From Pohlia nutans (lineage: Eukaryota > Streptophyta > Bryopsida > Bryales > Mniaceae): a stretch of DNA of 64,000 nucleotides. Positions within the stretch are counted from its first letter, which is position 1, and each line of letters begins with the position of its first letter. The stretch lies in NCBI GenBank assembly GCA_022496805.1, contig CM040104.1:5183650-5247649 (forward strand), read 5' to 3'. The translations under genes were made by a program, and so were the position numbers. Shown here piece by piece: positions 1 through 11,885 of the stretch. The notes under the pieces are model-generated. The model searched no databases and was not told the origin of the DNA. It saw only the letters and a list, made by a program, of their open reading frames with translations.

Positions 1-3000
1 TCCACCAGCTTCACGTACCTGTCCATGGCCGCGTTGATCACGCTCTGCCCCGCCTTCGTCCTCTTCTTGTAAGTCGCGCCCGGTATCCATATTTGAATCC
101 GTATGTTGTCTTTCCCCCGAATGCTGTTCTTTTCTGGACCGAGGGTTTCGCAATGTCGTACGAACCTCCAAATTTTAGTACAGTGAGCTTCGATATGAGG
201 TTTTTCTTAGCACCAGATCGTATTAACGATATTCGCATTAACGATATTCTCCGTATGGCTGGTAGGTTTACATTTGTTGTTTTGTAATGTAAAGATTGTA
301 GTTACAATGTGGTATGAAGCTTCAAAGTGTAGTGTAATGGATTTAGGTTTGGATTTGCTTAGGACCAGATCGGATTACCGCTATTTAAGGATGAATGAAA
401 TTTTCGGTATGTGAGGTTTATATTTGTGGTTATTTTTGGTAGGTGAAGGGTATCGGTTGTGGTTACAATGTGGTATGAAGCTTCAAAGTGTAGTCCAATG
501 GATTTGGATTTAGGACCAGATCGCATTAACTATATATATAGACCAACGATATTTTATGCTTGTCTCTGTTGGTCTTTCTCATTAGGTTTACAGTTGTGCC
601 CTTTCTGAAGGTAAGGATTATGGTTACAATGTAGTATGAAGCTTCAAAGTGTATTACAATGGAGTTAGATTTGAATTTGCTTAGGACCGGCGGTATTTAA
701 GGATCAACGATATTCTCGCCATGGTTGGTATGGAAGGTTTACATTTGTGGTCATTATTATGGTTAGTATGAAGCTTCAGGATTCTTGACTGGAATATTAT
801 GGTTACAATGGATTTAGATGAGTTTAATTGCTTAGGGCCAGATTGCATTTATTTTGTGCATGCACGATATTTTGTGGTACATTAATTTCTACGATTCACA
901 GATTTCCTCCCTCAAGCCTACTTTGACACCTCACCAGAGGATGGCATATTCTTTCCCGTGATTCTTGAGGAGGGATTATGATTCTTGCGTTCACTTGGGG
1001 TGTCTATTTTGTGGAACCCCGCTCGAACTTCTTACGAATGTTACAATGGTCGCATATTTACGGTATCAATGTTACAATGGTAACATATTTACGGTAGTTA
1101 CAATGTAGTACAAAGCCTCAGGCCTTTTGACTGTATTGTCACCATGGATTAAGATATGAATATGATTAGGGCCAGATCGCATTGAGATTACCGTCTTTGT
1201 TCATTAGGTTCAGATTTATGGTCGTTCTTTGTTTTCTGCTGATGTTCATTATTTATTGCAAAATTGGAGTAAGGACTTATTTGTTGTGGAATGCAGTTTG
1301 TCCTTATCTGATCAGCAGGTTTGGGGAATGTAGCTATGAGTTAATGCGGTTTGTTTTCGTGAACCAGGTGGCACACAATGGTGAACCTTGATGGATCTAC
1401 TACAAGGTTTTACGAACTGTGGAATGCAGAGGGATTTGCTGGCGTTTTGAAGACGTGGCCCATGCCTACTTTGTATGCTCTGGAGATTATTTTGAGTTTT
1501 GGATGTTTCGAAGCTTTTTTGCAGCTCTATGTGCCCGGTGGGACTCACATCGGGCCTGTCTCACCAGCTGGAAATCGTCCAGTTTACAAGGTTGGGTCTC
1601 CCTCTGACGTTCAAGTCTTATCCACGCGCTCAGAGATAATTGTGCTCTAACTTTTGATTAAGCAAGGAAAAGCTGAAACCTGTGAAGGTTGTATCTCGAT
1701 TATATGTCTTTTTGAGTGTAAGACCCGGATCTACTTGAATCTGATTCCAACCAATATATCAGGAATAAACATCTATTTGATTTCACTTAATCGACATCAA
1801 TTCCATAAGATCAATTGTTCGCAAATTCGTGAGAGGATTGTAGGTCATCAATGCTTTGCTTTGCAGGTTTTTGAAAGTTGTTGACTAGTTGATGTTCTGG
1901 AAAGCAGTTGTTTTTACTTTTTGTTGATAAATTGTTGTTGTTGTTGTTGTTGTTGTGCAGAATAATGGCTTTTCATGCTACATTATCACTCTTGTGACTT
2001 ACTACGTAATGTACAAGTAAGCTAGAATTCTTTACAGTACTTTTATCCTGCAAGCGTTGTTAGACTTGCGATATAACTGCGAAGCATTTTCAGATTATGT
2101 GAGTGGAAAGTCAGTCCACTCGATACTTATGGTGTGATAGTCTTAAAGTAATCTTAATCTCATGCTAATTAGTCGAGTGAGGAAGATCAAAGTGGCTATC
2201 TGTGATATTTTGGGTTTGCCTGTAATGGTTGTGGTGCACAGGACGGGACATTTCAATCCGGCAATCGTGTATGATCATCTTGGCGAAATATTCTCCACCC
2301 TCGTTATTGGGAGTTTCTTGATTTGTTGCATACTGTATGTAAAGGTTAGCCGATCATCACCAACATCTAGTTGCAACTGTTTTTTGAAATGTGCTTCTCC
2401 GTAACGCGTTAGGCACAGAAATCTAGGTGTTCACTAAAAGTGCCACCATAATATTAGCGATGTTGTGGTTAAGGTCACTCTGTTTCTCCAAGACTACAGA
2501 ATGAGCTTATGCTCTTCAAATTTGTAGTGTGTGATCCTCCCTTGCCAAGTATTTGACGGCTATTCCCTGAGGACATTAATCCCTACAGGACCAAGGATTC
2601 ATGATTTGAAGACGACCAATTCAATTGATCATATCGTGAAAAAGATATAATTCAGATGTGTCCAAATTGTATACCACCAGAATCAATGAAGAAAATTGCA
2701 CGTGATAGTTGGTCAAACATTTAATGAAGTCGGTCAAAAGAAAGCCCTTGTATAACCTACTCAAAACTTATAAAATATAAACCTGTGATCCAATTTGGGC
2801 CTCTTGTTCCTTTCATGGTTTATTGTGTTAGATCCCAATGACTTCAAACCAACCGTTTGTGTAATTTTGTAAAACAGATTTGTGTGATAAATAGGTGGCA
2901 CCTCTTCAACGTGGTAGATCTGAAGCTAAAGTACTAAGACCTTGGTGTAAAACCCTGGGAACCAGATCTTTGAAGCGTTACACTAGGTTGGCTGGCTCTG

Positions 3001-6000
3001 TGTATTCACGATGGAGAGTATCCAAACTTTGCTATGAATTGTATGATATAATTACACTGCTTTTGTGTTATCTCAGGGTCACCTCGTACCGTCATCACCT
3101 GACTGGGGTTCATCTGGCAATCTGCTAGTCGACTTTTACTGGGTATGTATCATTTATGCGGTACTTTATTCACTTCTTTCCCACGATTTGAGTGAGTTAT
3201 GATCTACAGCTTAATTAGTGACTAATCTGGCTTCTGATGGCAGGGGATGGAGCTTTACCCAAGGATAGGGCCCAACTTTGACATCAAAGTCTTCACCAAC
3301 TGTAGATTTGGCATGATGAGTTGGGCAGTATTGGTTGTCAGCTATGCTGTGAAGCAGGTATCTCTTATTTATGACGTATTCTGAGCTATTCAGCTGTGAC
3401 ATACCTTTAGAACTTACTGGACACTCATTTGTAGAATAAATGAAGCATTCTTGATAGTCTTGAGGGTGCTGCAATTTTACGATTTCTTACTTGGGACATG
3501 TGTTACTTGGGAAATGATTAGTCTTGCTAAGCAATTCCCAGTGCATTAGTGTTCAATGTAAGAGATGGGATGACTGCTAACATGAACGCAATATCTTTGG
3601 CTTTATTGGCAGATTGAGTTGTACGGGAAGCTTTCAGATTCGATGGCCGTCAGTGTGTTGCTCATGCTCGTATATATTACAAAGTTCTTCTGGTGGGAGG
3701 CAGGGTATTGGAACTCCATGGATATTGCACATGATCGAGGTTAGTTGTGATTTCTATCCCAACCTTACATCACAAGGGAGAGAGAAAATGTTTAAGGCTG
3801 GTTGTGGCTGTGGAATCTTGGAATGATATTTTTTTACTGGAAAGCCGAAATACATAGACGTCTTTCAAATGGAAGTTTTAACCACTTCTTTATTTGTTGG
3901 AATCGCAGCTGGATTCTACATCGTGTGGGGCTGTTTGGTTTGGGTGCCGTCTGTGTACACGTCACCAGCCTTGTATCTTGTCAATCACCCTGTCGAGCTT
4001 GGCACACCTGTACATACTCTGACCCTGTTTGACCTGTCATTATTCATGATTGCATGCTTAGGTCTCAATTGTTTTGGAATTTAATCAGATTTCAGTTTTC
4101 CGTAATCCTATCATTTAGATTAAATTGACTGGAAGTGTTCTCCATATGAAATTCTTTACAGCTCGCAGCAACAGTTATGGTAGCAGGCTTGTTATGTATC
4201 TGGATAAATTACGACGCTGACCTACAGCGACAGCAGTTCCGCAAAACTGATGGAAAGGAGAAAGTATGGGGAAAAGTCCCCAAGAAGGTATGCTACTCAG
4301 GCTGTAGTCTGGTATTTGCTCTCTTAGCATTGGTGTAGACGTAGACATACAACATAATTTGTAATATGATTTCGACGGATAGGACCGTAGACTAATGTAC
4401 GATTTTCAAATTGACGGAAATTTCTTGGAATGTACAGCAGGGGTGGGCATTCAATGATAGTTTTTTCCAGCTGTTGCTTTACAATGATACTTTTTTCCAG
4501 CTGTTGCCTACTCCGGGGATAGTTGGTAGCTTCGTAATATGGTTGGTCCCTTTTCTAAAATGCTACTATAGAGGCATCATTCTGGAAAGCAGTAGAAATA
4601 ATGCCTCTACAGTAGCATTGTAAACCTTCCTATCAAGATTTTTCTGTAGAAAAGGGACAAAGCCACATAACATCCAGTAGCTTTCATGCCCACTGCCTTT
4701 TCCTTCATGCACTTTGCTCATCACTTTGAGCCTCCACCTGTCCACTTAGCTACTGATGAAGTACTGTTGGATGTGGAATATTCCACACCATCTACTGTAG
4801 AGCCAAGGCAGAGACTCTGCATGCTACTGAATGTTATGCAAGGAAACTCAAGAATAGAGTTAACCGGAAAGAAGCTAAACTCATGTTAGGTAAGGTGAGT
4901 TGGAAGTGAGTCAAGGGCAGCTGAGTCAACTGGCATGGTTTCCACTAAATCCATAGATAACATGTTGAACTAGTTTTGTCGTCAAAAAGACGGCAAAATT
5001 AGTTGTACATGTATTTTGGCTGATAGAGCACAGTTGGCTCAATTAGAAGGCACTTGTGAGGTCGTTCTTGTTTGACAGTTTTTGAGAAGCGGCTTGCAAG
5101 CCGCTTCCAGCTCCTTCACCCAACCTCCCCACTTTCCGGTCGTTACAGATCCTTATCCATTTTGGGATTATAGCAGCCCCGAAGACCAAGGAAAAGCGGA
5201 GTTTTGAACTTGCGTTTTCATTTTGGTTACACTCAACGAGAACAAACTTCCAATATTGGGCCTTGAAACTTGTGTTCTGTTTTTGGTTAACTCAAATGTT
5301 ATGTTGGCTTGGCTAACCTGTCCCCACAGATTTCAGAACTGGCCATGAAGGTTAACTTTGAATAAATGTAATGTTTTTTGCAGATAGAAGCAACCTATGT
5401 GACTGAGAAAGGAGAGAAAAAGAAAAGCCTCCTGTTGGTGTCAGGCTGGTACGTTTAGTCACTTTCCAGACTTATGACGTTGTGCTCTATGTCGTAGCCC
5501 ATTTTGGAAGCACCATTATTGAATCACGAAAATATTTGCTTTTTATTTTTATTTTTTTCTGAAACAACAGGACGCTTTATCCCGTTGAGAAAATATTTGC
5601 TTTGTTTAGTAGAACCTGACCTGGTCGTCCGATATGAGAATTTCACAGGTGGGCCATGGCTCGGCATTTCCACTATGCACCTGAGATTTCAGCAGCTTTC
5701 TTCTGGACTGTTCCCGCACTGTTCAGTCATGTAAGTATTTCAATGCTATTACTTTACGTATCTATTTAGTGTGAAATAATTGATTGCACACTCCCATTCT
5801 AATCTGTGTGGTTCATACTGAATATTTACTGTCACTATTTGAGATGATGCGTTTGTGGTACACCGATTATTGTATTTAGTTTGAGACCAACAATTAGTCC
5901 GATTTTTTTTACAAATCCTCGGACTAATTCCGATATTACTATCCAAATTAGTCCCAGGATATAATAATAAACTATGATTATTTTATTTAGATCATACTAT

Positions 6001-8194
6001 TTCATTTTTAAACAACTAAAATATCAATTTCTGATTATTTTATTCATAATTGGCATGGTAAATTCATACTAGTTTTGATGAAGAAAATTAGTATAGGCCA
6101 CACCATACCTACATTACTACAATTACTATGAGTTATCTCAATTACTCCAACTCGGACTTTCTTCTAATTCTAGAATTAGTCCAAGCTATCGTTATTAGTC
6201 CGAGTTGGACTAAATTAGATATTCAGTGTAGTGGACCTATAATTGTTACGGTCCCTCCAAAAGTTGTAGTTCCCTTCAATTCTATGGCTTCCATCAATTG
6301 AGGGGCAACATCAATTAACCCCTCAATGTCTGGGAGGCCAAAAATTGGTTTATGAATGTAACTCACTATTCAATTCCAACTGCTACATGGATTTTTCTCA
6401 TCCAATTCTTTTGTGAAGGATTTTTGTCGGTCATGCTACCTCTTCGAGTTAAATTCAGATCATTCAAGCTATTTTTAGATTTTACATGGGGTCCCAACTA
6501 CAAAAAGTGTAGTAAAAACGGTTGACCATGTAGTGTATTTTGGAAATTTCTGGCCATGAAAATGAGTTCTATTGCATTTGAGCTTAACTATCAAAATGAA
6601 GCTTACCAAGTCTAGTTTCTACTCCACTTTTAACTTTTGAAATATTCTGAAAATCGAGTGTTTTATTGGAGTTACAAGTTCCACATGTATTACCATGGTG
6701 TAGCAAAAAATTCTAAATTTAGATACACGGATGATTTTCATTTACTAGAATTTCTTCATTATAATTTACAGCTTTGGTTAAAAAATCCGAATTTTTGAGT
6801 ACATTTTGTAATTGATATGAATTTTCTTTCAAATCACTTCAAAAATCATAGTAATTTCAAAATTTTCACCAAAATTTATGAATAATTCATGATTTGTAGT
6901 AGACACATGGCTTCGTCTACTAAAAATATAAAGTTAAATTCTTATCTTATTTATAGTGGCAAAATTGGGCATGATTTCATGGCCATAGGCCCAGGCATTT
7001 AGGGGTTAAGAAGCAACACCATAACATTGTAAAATAGGCCACTGTTGCACCTGTGGCATCTGAAGAATCTACATCTACAGTGGCTTGGAATCACAAGCAT
7101 CTTGGAAAATCTACAATAACTTTAACTGCTCCAAGCAACGAGGGTTGAAGAGTTGAACTATTTTATTAGTACTTTACAATGTAGTGGAACTGTAGAGAAA
7201 GGGTGTGGTCCAGCAAGGGCTAAAGAATGTTCTGACTGAAAAGTACAACTGAAGTGCAGGGCTCATGTGTATTAATAAATGACTAGAGGGCCACTGTGAT
7301 TACTGTACCAAAGTTGACGGGTGGTGTCTACAGTTGGGACCCCTGTTAGCCAATTACAGCATACCGGTAGTAAATTACAGTGTAGTAAATTTCAAAATAT
7401 ATTTCTGATTTTTAAAATTATAATTTTAGTGTATAATTTCTTTATATTGGTACATTTTGTTACCTTCCTCAAAGCTTCTTAATTGATTTATTTCAACTCC
7501 TATCAATATGAAAGCACCATTTTTTTCCACTTGAAGGTTAAGAATCTTATTGAATAAATGTTTGCGGTGTCTTTAAACCTGACTGATGTTTGTTTGTATC
7601 ACAGCCTCTGCCATACTTCTATGTGTTCTTTTTGACAATACTTCTTGTCGACCGAGCTGAGCGTGACGACAAACGATGCCAAGCCAAGTGAGTGTTACAC
7701 AACTTATTTCAGTTAATGTGAGATTGAAAAGTGCCATTTGCCTTCATACCAACATGGATGAAAATTAGATGAAATTGTCTAATTAGTGTGAAACCTATTA
7801 GTGTTGGATGCAATTCATACTAATCAAGATTGTATGAACATATAATTTAGACCTCATTATATTGATTCCTCCTAAAATATTGTGAATTTCCATATTAGTG
7901 GGTATTGCAAATTTGCATAAGTCTTTAATTAGTGTGAGTTAGTGATTAGTGCAGGCGTAGCAATTGAAACAAGTTGTGTACTATTTTTAGTTCACCTGTC
8001 CAGAGCAGTTTAGGAATGTCTTTTGGAAGAGTTTTCTCACTCATGTAAATGCTAATCTTTGCATGTGACCCAGATGGAGATCGGTTATGCTAGCAGAAGT
8101 AATTGACATTGTTGTGTACATGAACAGGTACAAGAGGTTCTGGGACGAATACAAGAAGAAAGTTCCGTACAAGATTCTCCCACATATTTATTAG
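1..8194 (+). CDS. DWF5: 7-dehydrocholesterol reductase (DWF5/DHCR7), 5' end cut by window
   Basis: Reduces the delta-7 double bond of 5,7-diene sterols late in phytosterol/brassinosteroid precursor synthesis; a multi-span ER membrane protein. Coding exons: 1-68, 1368-1590, 1961-2016, 2242-2344, 3077-3142, 3244-3357, 3613-3739, 3909-4009, 4162-4287, 5384-5448, 5649-5730, 7605-7687, 8128-8194. All joins use GT-AG and keep frame, giving 426 residues plus stop; plant DWF5 is about 430, so only about ten N-terminal residues lie upstream. Diagnostic stretches: PVSPAGNRPVYK, FNPAIVYDHLGEIFS, FDIKVFTNCRFGMMSWAV, KFFWWEAGYWNSMDIAHDR and WGCLVWVPSVYTSPALYLV. The two ERG4/ERG24 reductase signatures are present as LLVSGWWAMARHFHY (exons 10-11) and DRAERDDKRCQAKY (exons 12-13). 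The C terminus is the family-typical KILPHIY. Oddities: exon 3-4 sequence TYYVMYKTGHFNP is diverged from the usual Trp-rich form; intron 11 (5731-7604) carries a 695-bp TTAA element. Identity is certain; the 4009 donor (gtacat) is the least sure junction. Confidence 0.95.
150..1200 (+). repeat. Degenerate tandem repeat (~160-bp unit) in DWF5 intron 1
   Basis: The phrase GGTATGAAGCTTCAAAGTGT recurs near 311, 473 and (as AGTATG...) 631, with decayed versions near 763 and 1097. A second landmark, ACCAGATCG or ACCGG/GCCAGAT, recurs near 211, 363, 515, 683, 836 and 1170. Spacing is about 150-165 bp, so intron 1 (69-1367) is largely a minisatellite-like array of four or more units. No coding sequence is seen in it. 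Confidence 0.75.
1932..1956 (+). repeat. (TTG)n microsatellite at the 3' splice site of DWF5 intron 2
   Basis: A run of TTG/GTT triplets ends four bases before the acceptor of exon 3 (exon starts 1961). It occupies the polypyrimidine-tract position, so length changes here could affect splicing. Confidence 0.85.
2576..2820. mobile_element. Decayed TTAA-type element (GGACCAAGGATTC family)
   Basis: Starts TTAA-TCCCTACAGGACCAAGG in DWF5 intron 4. The interior resembles the copies at 61600, 61868 and 12120 (conserved phrases ATTCAATTGATCATAT and GTGAAAAAGATA). The right end, near 2820, is decayed. Boundaries are approximate. Confidence 0.55.
4665..4838. mobile_element. MITE-like element, CATAACATTCAGTAGC family, copy 1
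   Basis: Ends form an inverted repeat of CATAAC(A)TCCAGTAGC and GCTACTGAATGTTATG. The interior (CCTCCACCTGTCC, TTAGCTACTGATGAAGTA, GGAATATTCCACACC) recurs at 34932-35092 and 54629-54774. It lies in DWF5 intron 9. Confidence 0.8.
6315..7009. mobile_element. TTAA-flanked element, 695 bp, in DWF5 intron 11
   Basis: TTAA at 6315-6318 and 7006-7009. The ends read inward CCCCTCAATGTCTGGGAGGC and, from the right, CCCCTAAATGCCTGGGCC. No ORF of note inside. The TTAA duplication plus CCC-starting inverted ends fits piggyBac-type insertion. Confidence 0.7.
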
Positions 8195-8310
8195 AGATGA
8201 ATTGTATGATAAGAGGACATTCTTTCCAGTTATATTGGGACGCTAAATTTGTGGGGAGGAGTATATCTGAATACAGGGCCCAATAGCTTGGCATTTTCAG
8301 TATGATGTAA

Positions 8311-8722
8311 TTTTGGTTGAGCCTTGCAGGGCTCCCTATGACTTTATAGAATACAATGAAAAAGATCACAATGCTCCTCGTCTCTTTTCTGTTATCGTAT
8401 TTCTGTTGTAATGCCGGTACATCGTTACTGAGCTGTTGGGGTGTGTATCAGTTCTTTTGAAGGCGGTGGTTTATAAACTAGATGAAATTATGTGGTATTG
8501 GCGGGTCATTGTTATCTCTGATTTTGATTGCATTCAAGTGTGATACGACCTCGATGCTATTGGGGGTCCGTGTTCACGTATTTCTTGGAGGTCAGAATGA
8601 ACAGTACAAAAACGTACAAGGTTGAAACAATCTTCTATGTTTGGTTCAAATGTGTGACGATCTCACTGGTCTGGAGATTTTCACGGGGCTCTTGGTGGTG
8701 CGCTCAATGACCTGGGCTTAAT
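8311..8722. repeat. Direct duplication, copy 1 (contains DWF5 3' UTR sequence)
   Basis: From TTTTGGTTGAGCCTTGCAGG to TCAATGACCTGG this stretch is closely similar, in the same orientation, to 9592-9985. Shared landmarks: GGCGGTGGTTTATAA, CTAGATGAAATTATGTGGTA, GGTTGAAACAATCTTCTAT and GGAGATTTTCACGGGGCTCT. It begins inside the probable 3' UTR of DWF5. Confidence 0.85.
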
Positions 8723-8814
8723 TCTGGAGCCGAGGTACAAATTCAAGTATAAATTTATATTGGCTTCCAGATGTTTTGGACTAATCTCCTCTTCCTCGTG
8801 CTGCTAATTCGTAG

Positions 8815-9193
8815 GTTTGGAAGACCTGCATTGCTGGGAGAAGATGAAGAGGAGTGGACGGATAAAGTCAGCGGACCTGGTAACTTCCGTACATTTCACT
8901 CCTTTGCCAGACATTTGCATGGCAATAAATTAATTCAGGCAGGTAAAAATATAAAGAAATGACCTGGAATTGATTGTCTTCATTTCGGAGTATTTGCATG
9001 TACGCTGATTTCTGACACCTACTCACTGTACAAGCAATCTGTAGGAGGAAACTAGGTCAGATTTGGACTGGAACTCCTGGAAGGATATGCGCTCCAATAT
9101 GGGTCCTATTGTCTTGGAGGTTGGAACAGTAACAAGATCCTGCGGTGGAGGATCCTGGCGCCCAGTTGATATTGAAGAAATGGACTGTGTTTG
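8815..9193 (+). pseudogene. Orphan terminal exons of an unrecognised protein
   Basis: Between the two duplication copies sit two exon-like blocks. Block 1, 8815-8866, follows a tract ending in TAG and reads FGRPALLGEDEEEWTDK, with a possible donor at 8867 (gtcagc). Block 2, 9044-9193, follows a CTGTAG acceptor, is open for 49 codons ending TGA, and includes WNSWKDMRSNMGPIVLEV and GGGSWRPVDIEEMDCV. With those sites the joined frame is open. I do not recognise the family. It could be the last exons of a gene truncated by rearrangement, or an alternative 3' end of the DWF5 transcript. The splice choice is not unique: a donor at 8879 in the same frame meets an early stop. Confidence 0.3.
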
Positions 9194-9591
9194 ATTACTA
9201 TATTTAAAACACTGTACCTTAATTTGTCGGTACGCTCTCCTGCTCGTGATTGACGGTCCACGTTTACTGGCCGCCCCATGCTGTCGGTCCGCGTTACTGT
9301 TCATTTGGGGGAGACTTTCGAATCCTTCAACAGTGCATTGCCTCAGCCAGCAAGCGGCTCTGTGAGGGACGGGGTTCTTGGGAAACTTGACCTCAACACA
9401 TCTGTGACGAGCTCATCAGGCGTGGAAGGTACCATACTAGCGCATTGCTTTAATTTCTCTAGATACCAAAGTCCCCTGGATCATGTGAGGTTGAAAGTTT
9501 TTGCATGCGGGACTGGAGTCTTGCTTGATTCCCTGTCAACCGGGTGCTCTTTAGTGAATGCTTCAAACATCTGATTGTGACCATATTATAT

Positions 9592-9985
9592 CGTTGGTTG
9601 AGTCTGGCAGGGCTTCCTTTGACTTTATATATAGAACACAATGAAAAAATTCACAGTGCACCTCGTCTCTTTTCTGGTGTCGTGTGTTTCTGTTGTAATG
9701 TCGGTACATCACTAGTGAGCTGTTTGGGTTTGTATCAGTTCCTTTGTTTTGAAGGCGGTGGTTTATAATCTAGATGAAATTATGTGGTACTGGCAGGTCT
9801 TAGTGGGATACGACCTCGTTGCTAGTGAGAGGTCCATTTTCACGTTTTTCTTAGAGTTTGCATAAGAGATATGAAAACATACAAGGTTGAAACAATCTTC
9901 TATATTTGGTTCAATTATGTGATGATCTCACTAGTCTGGAGATTTTCACGGGGCTCTTGGTGGTGCGGTCAATGACCTGGAATTA
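9592..9985. repeat. Direct duplication, copy 2
   Basis: Second copy of the DWF5 3'-flank sequence found at 8311-8722, same orientation, separated from it by about 870 bp. It has small indels relative to copy 1. Confidence 0.85.
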
Positions 9986-10967
9986 AATCTTCCAAGGCCA
10001 GTGTGAATAAAGTGTCTATTCAACCCACCCATGGTTCAATGTCCACTGGAAAAAGAATCAATGGTGTAGGAGTACTAAGCGTGCACATACCTTACAAAGT
10101 CCAGTTGACTATGCAAGCATGTTTTGGGCTAGGACTATGCAAGCAATGACGGTGTTTTGGGCTAGGAGTTCGGAACACCATCAAGTTTGTGCAATAAGAT
10201 ATCCTCACCCTTTGGAAATACCTCATGTTTATCATCAATGAGTGTTTGGAAAGATTTTTGAGGGGTGCCCATAATTTTTGTCATTGTCAACATTCAACTG
10301 GTTCTTCATATGGCTACTTTTGTTTTTGTCTTTGTTTATAACTAGAAATAGAAATATTCTTTAAATATAGGAAGGTAATGATCTTGTATTTTCAAATTAA
10401 TTTTCTGGGTGATTGGACCAATTCACTTTGCGCTAATTGTCGGTACTTCCCATTTGTTGTCACCAATTGAAAAAAAGGCCAACGTGATGATCCAATTTTA
10501 ACAAGGCACAAACACACATTTTAACAAATAACCCATGTCAATTAGAAAAGTTCTTTGGGACAACCAATGTGAATTGGTTTCAAGCATTTTCTATTTCAAA
10601 AATATCTCAAGAAAGGTAGTCTAATGCCAATAGTACCATAATGGAAATACCCTAATTTGGTAGCAGGTGCAACACTCATTCTTGCAAAAAACACAATTAG
10701 GCAAATGCTTATTTATGTGAGTATTCTCTAATATTCTTCTTTCCTCCAATCAAAAAAATTTGCTTTGAAAAAATTAGTTTCCTAAATTATACACAAAATT
10801 TACTGTGCTATTTATTTATAAGGTCTCTAAAACAACCTCAAAGCAATAACATTCTATCCCACTCCCATTTGTTAACACCCCTTATGTAATTCATTTCCCA
10901 AATTGCATCTGCTAGATCTCAAACAAAGAGTCTGCTGCTTCTAAGTTACCAAAGTGGTCCACTTTTA
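9986..10967. other. Intergenic, no gene seen
   Basis: AT-rich sequence between DWF5 and the bZIP gene. The phrase CCCATGGTTCAATGTCCACT near 10029 recurs near 19671, so at least part is repeat-derived. No ORF or RNA gene can be supported. Confidence 0.6.
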
Positions 10968-11291
10968 CTACACTGATGGGCGTATTTAGTGTCCGAGAAG
11001 AATTGATATCTTTTACCACAATTCGTTCAAAGGTGAAGAGAAATAGTGTCCCTTGACACTACATAGGAGTTTGCCTCTTGTCATCCTCACTTTCATTGAG
11101 AGTGTCATGTTCTTTCCAAGTAATGAGAGTGACATGAGGTGACATGAGGTGGCATATTTATTATAAAGTTGCCATAGTTGGAACACTACATTCATTTATT
11201 TTTCTTAGGACACTATATCTCCCTGAAATTAAATAGTGTCCCAGTTTAGAAATAGTGTCCCAGGGCACTAAATACGCCATTCAGTGTAGTG
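10968..11291. mobile_element. MITE-like element, CACTACACTGAATGGCG family, copy 1
   Basis: Begins ACTACACTGATGGGCGTATT and ends, inverted, AATACGCCATTCAGTGTAGT. The interior matches 26928-27233 (TCTTTTACCACAATTCGTTC, GGTGAAGAGAAATAGTGTCC, GAGTGACATGAGG). About 320 bp with no coding capacity. Confidence 0.85.
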
Positions 11292-11885
11292 CCAAATTCA
11301 TATTAAAGAAATGGTCTGAAGTCACACAATTGTCATATTCATAACGGGTTGAGTTTTCTGGGTTGCAGAATGTTATTCTTGCCAGATTAGAAACCATCCA
11401 CAGAAAAGAGTCCCAATACTGGAAAATCAAGGAGTGTTTAGAATAAAATCAATTGTCAAATGATGATGCAAATTGCAAAAGTTAATTTATTTTTAAAAAG
11501 AGAAAATTTCTACATAACATACAAGGGACGGAAACCGCTCCAAAAGCCTTGCAATATAATTGCCTCTTGCAATATACAAGACAGAGAGAAGAATCGTCCA
11601 GAGACCGTTTGTCTGATTTAAAAAAAAACTGATACCACAATTGACAATAGTTGAATTGCAACAATGCATGTCGAAGGAAATTGAAGAATTTTACATGGTT
11701 ACCATCCCCATGAATGCGAGGACACGGAACCAGCTGTGGTCAGTTTTGAGGTGTACAGTATGTACAGCCTCTCATTATTATTGTCTCTGCAAAAAGAATG
11801 GAATAATGGAAAAAAATGGCAAAGATGGTTTACTGTTTTTTGAGTGGTTGTCCAGTATCGAGAGATACGGTGGCAGTGTTTTAAG

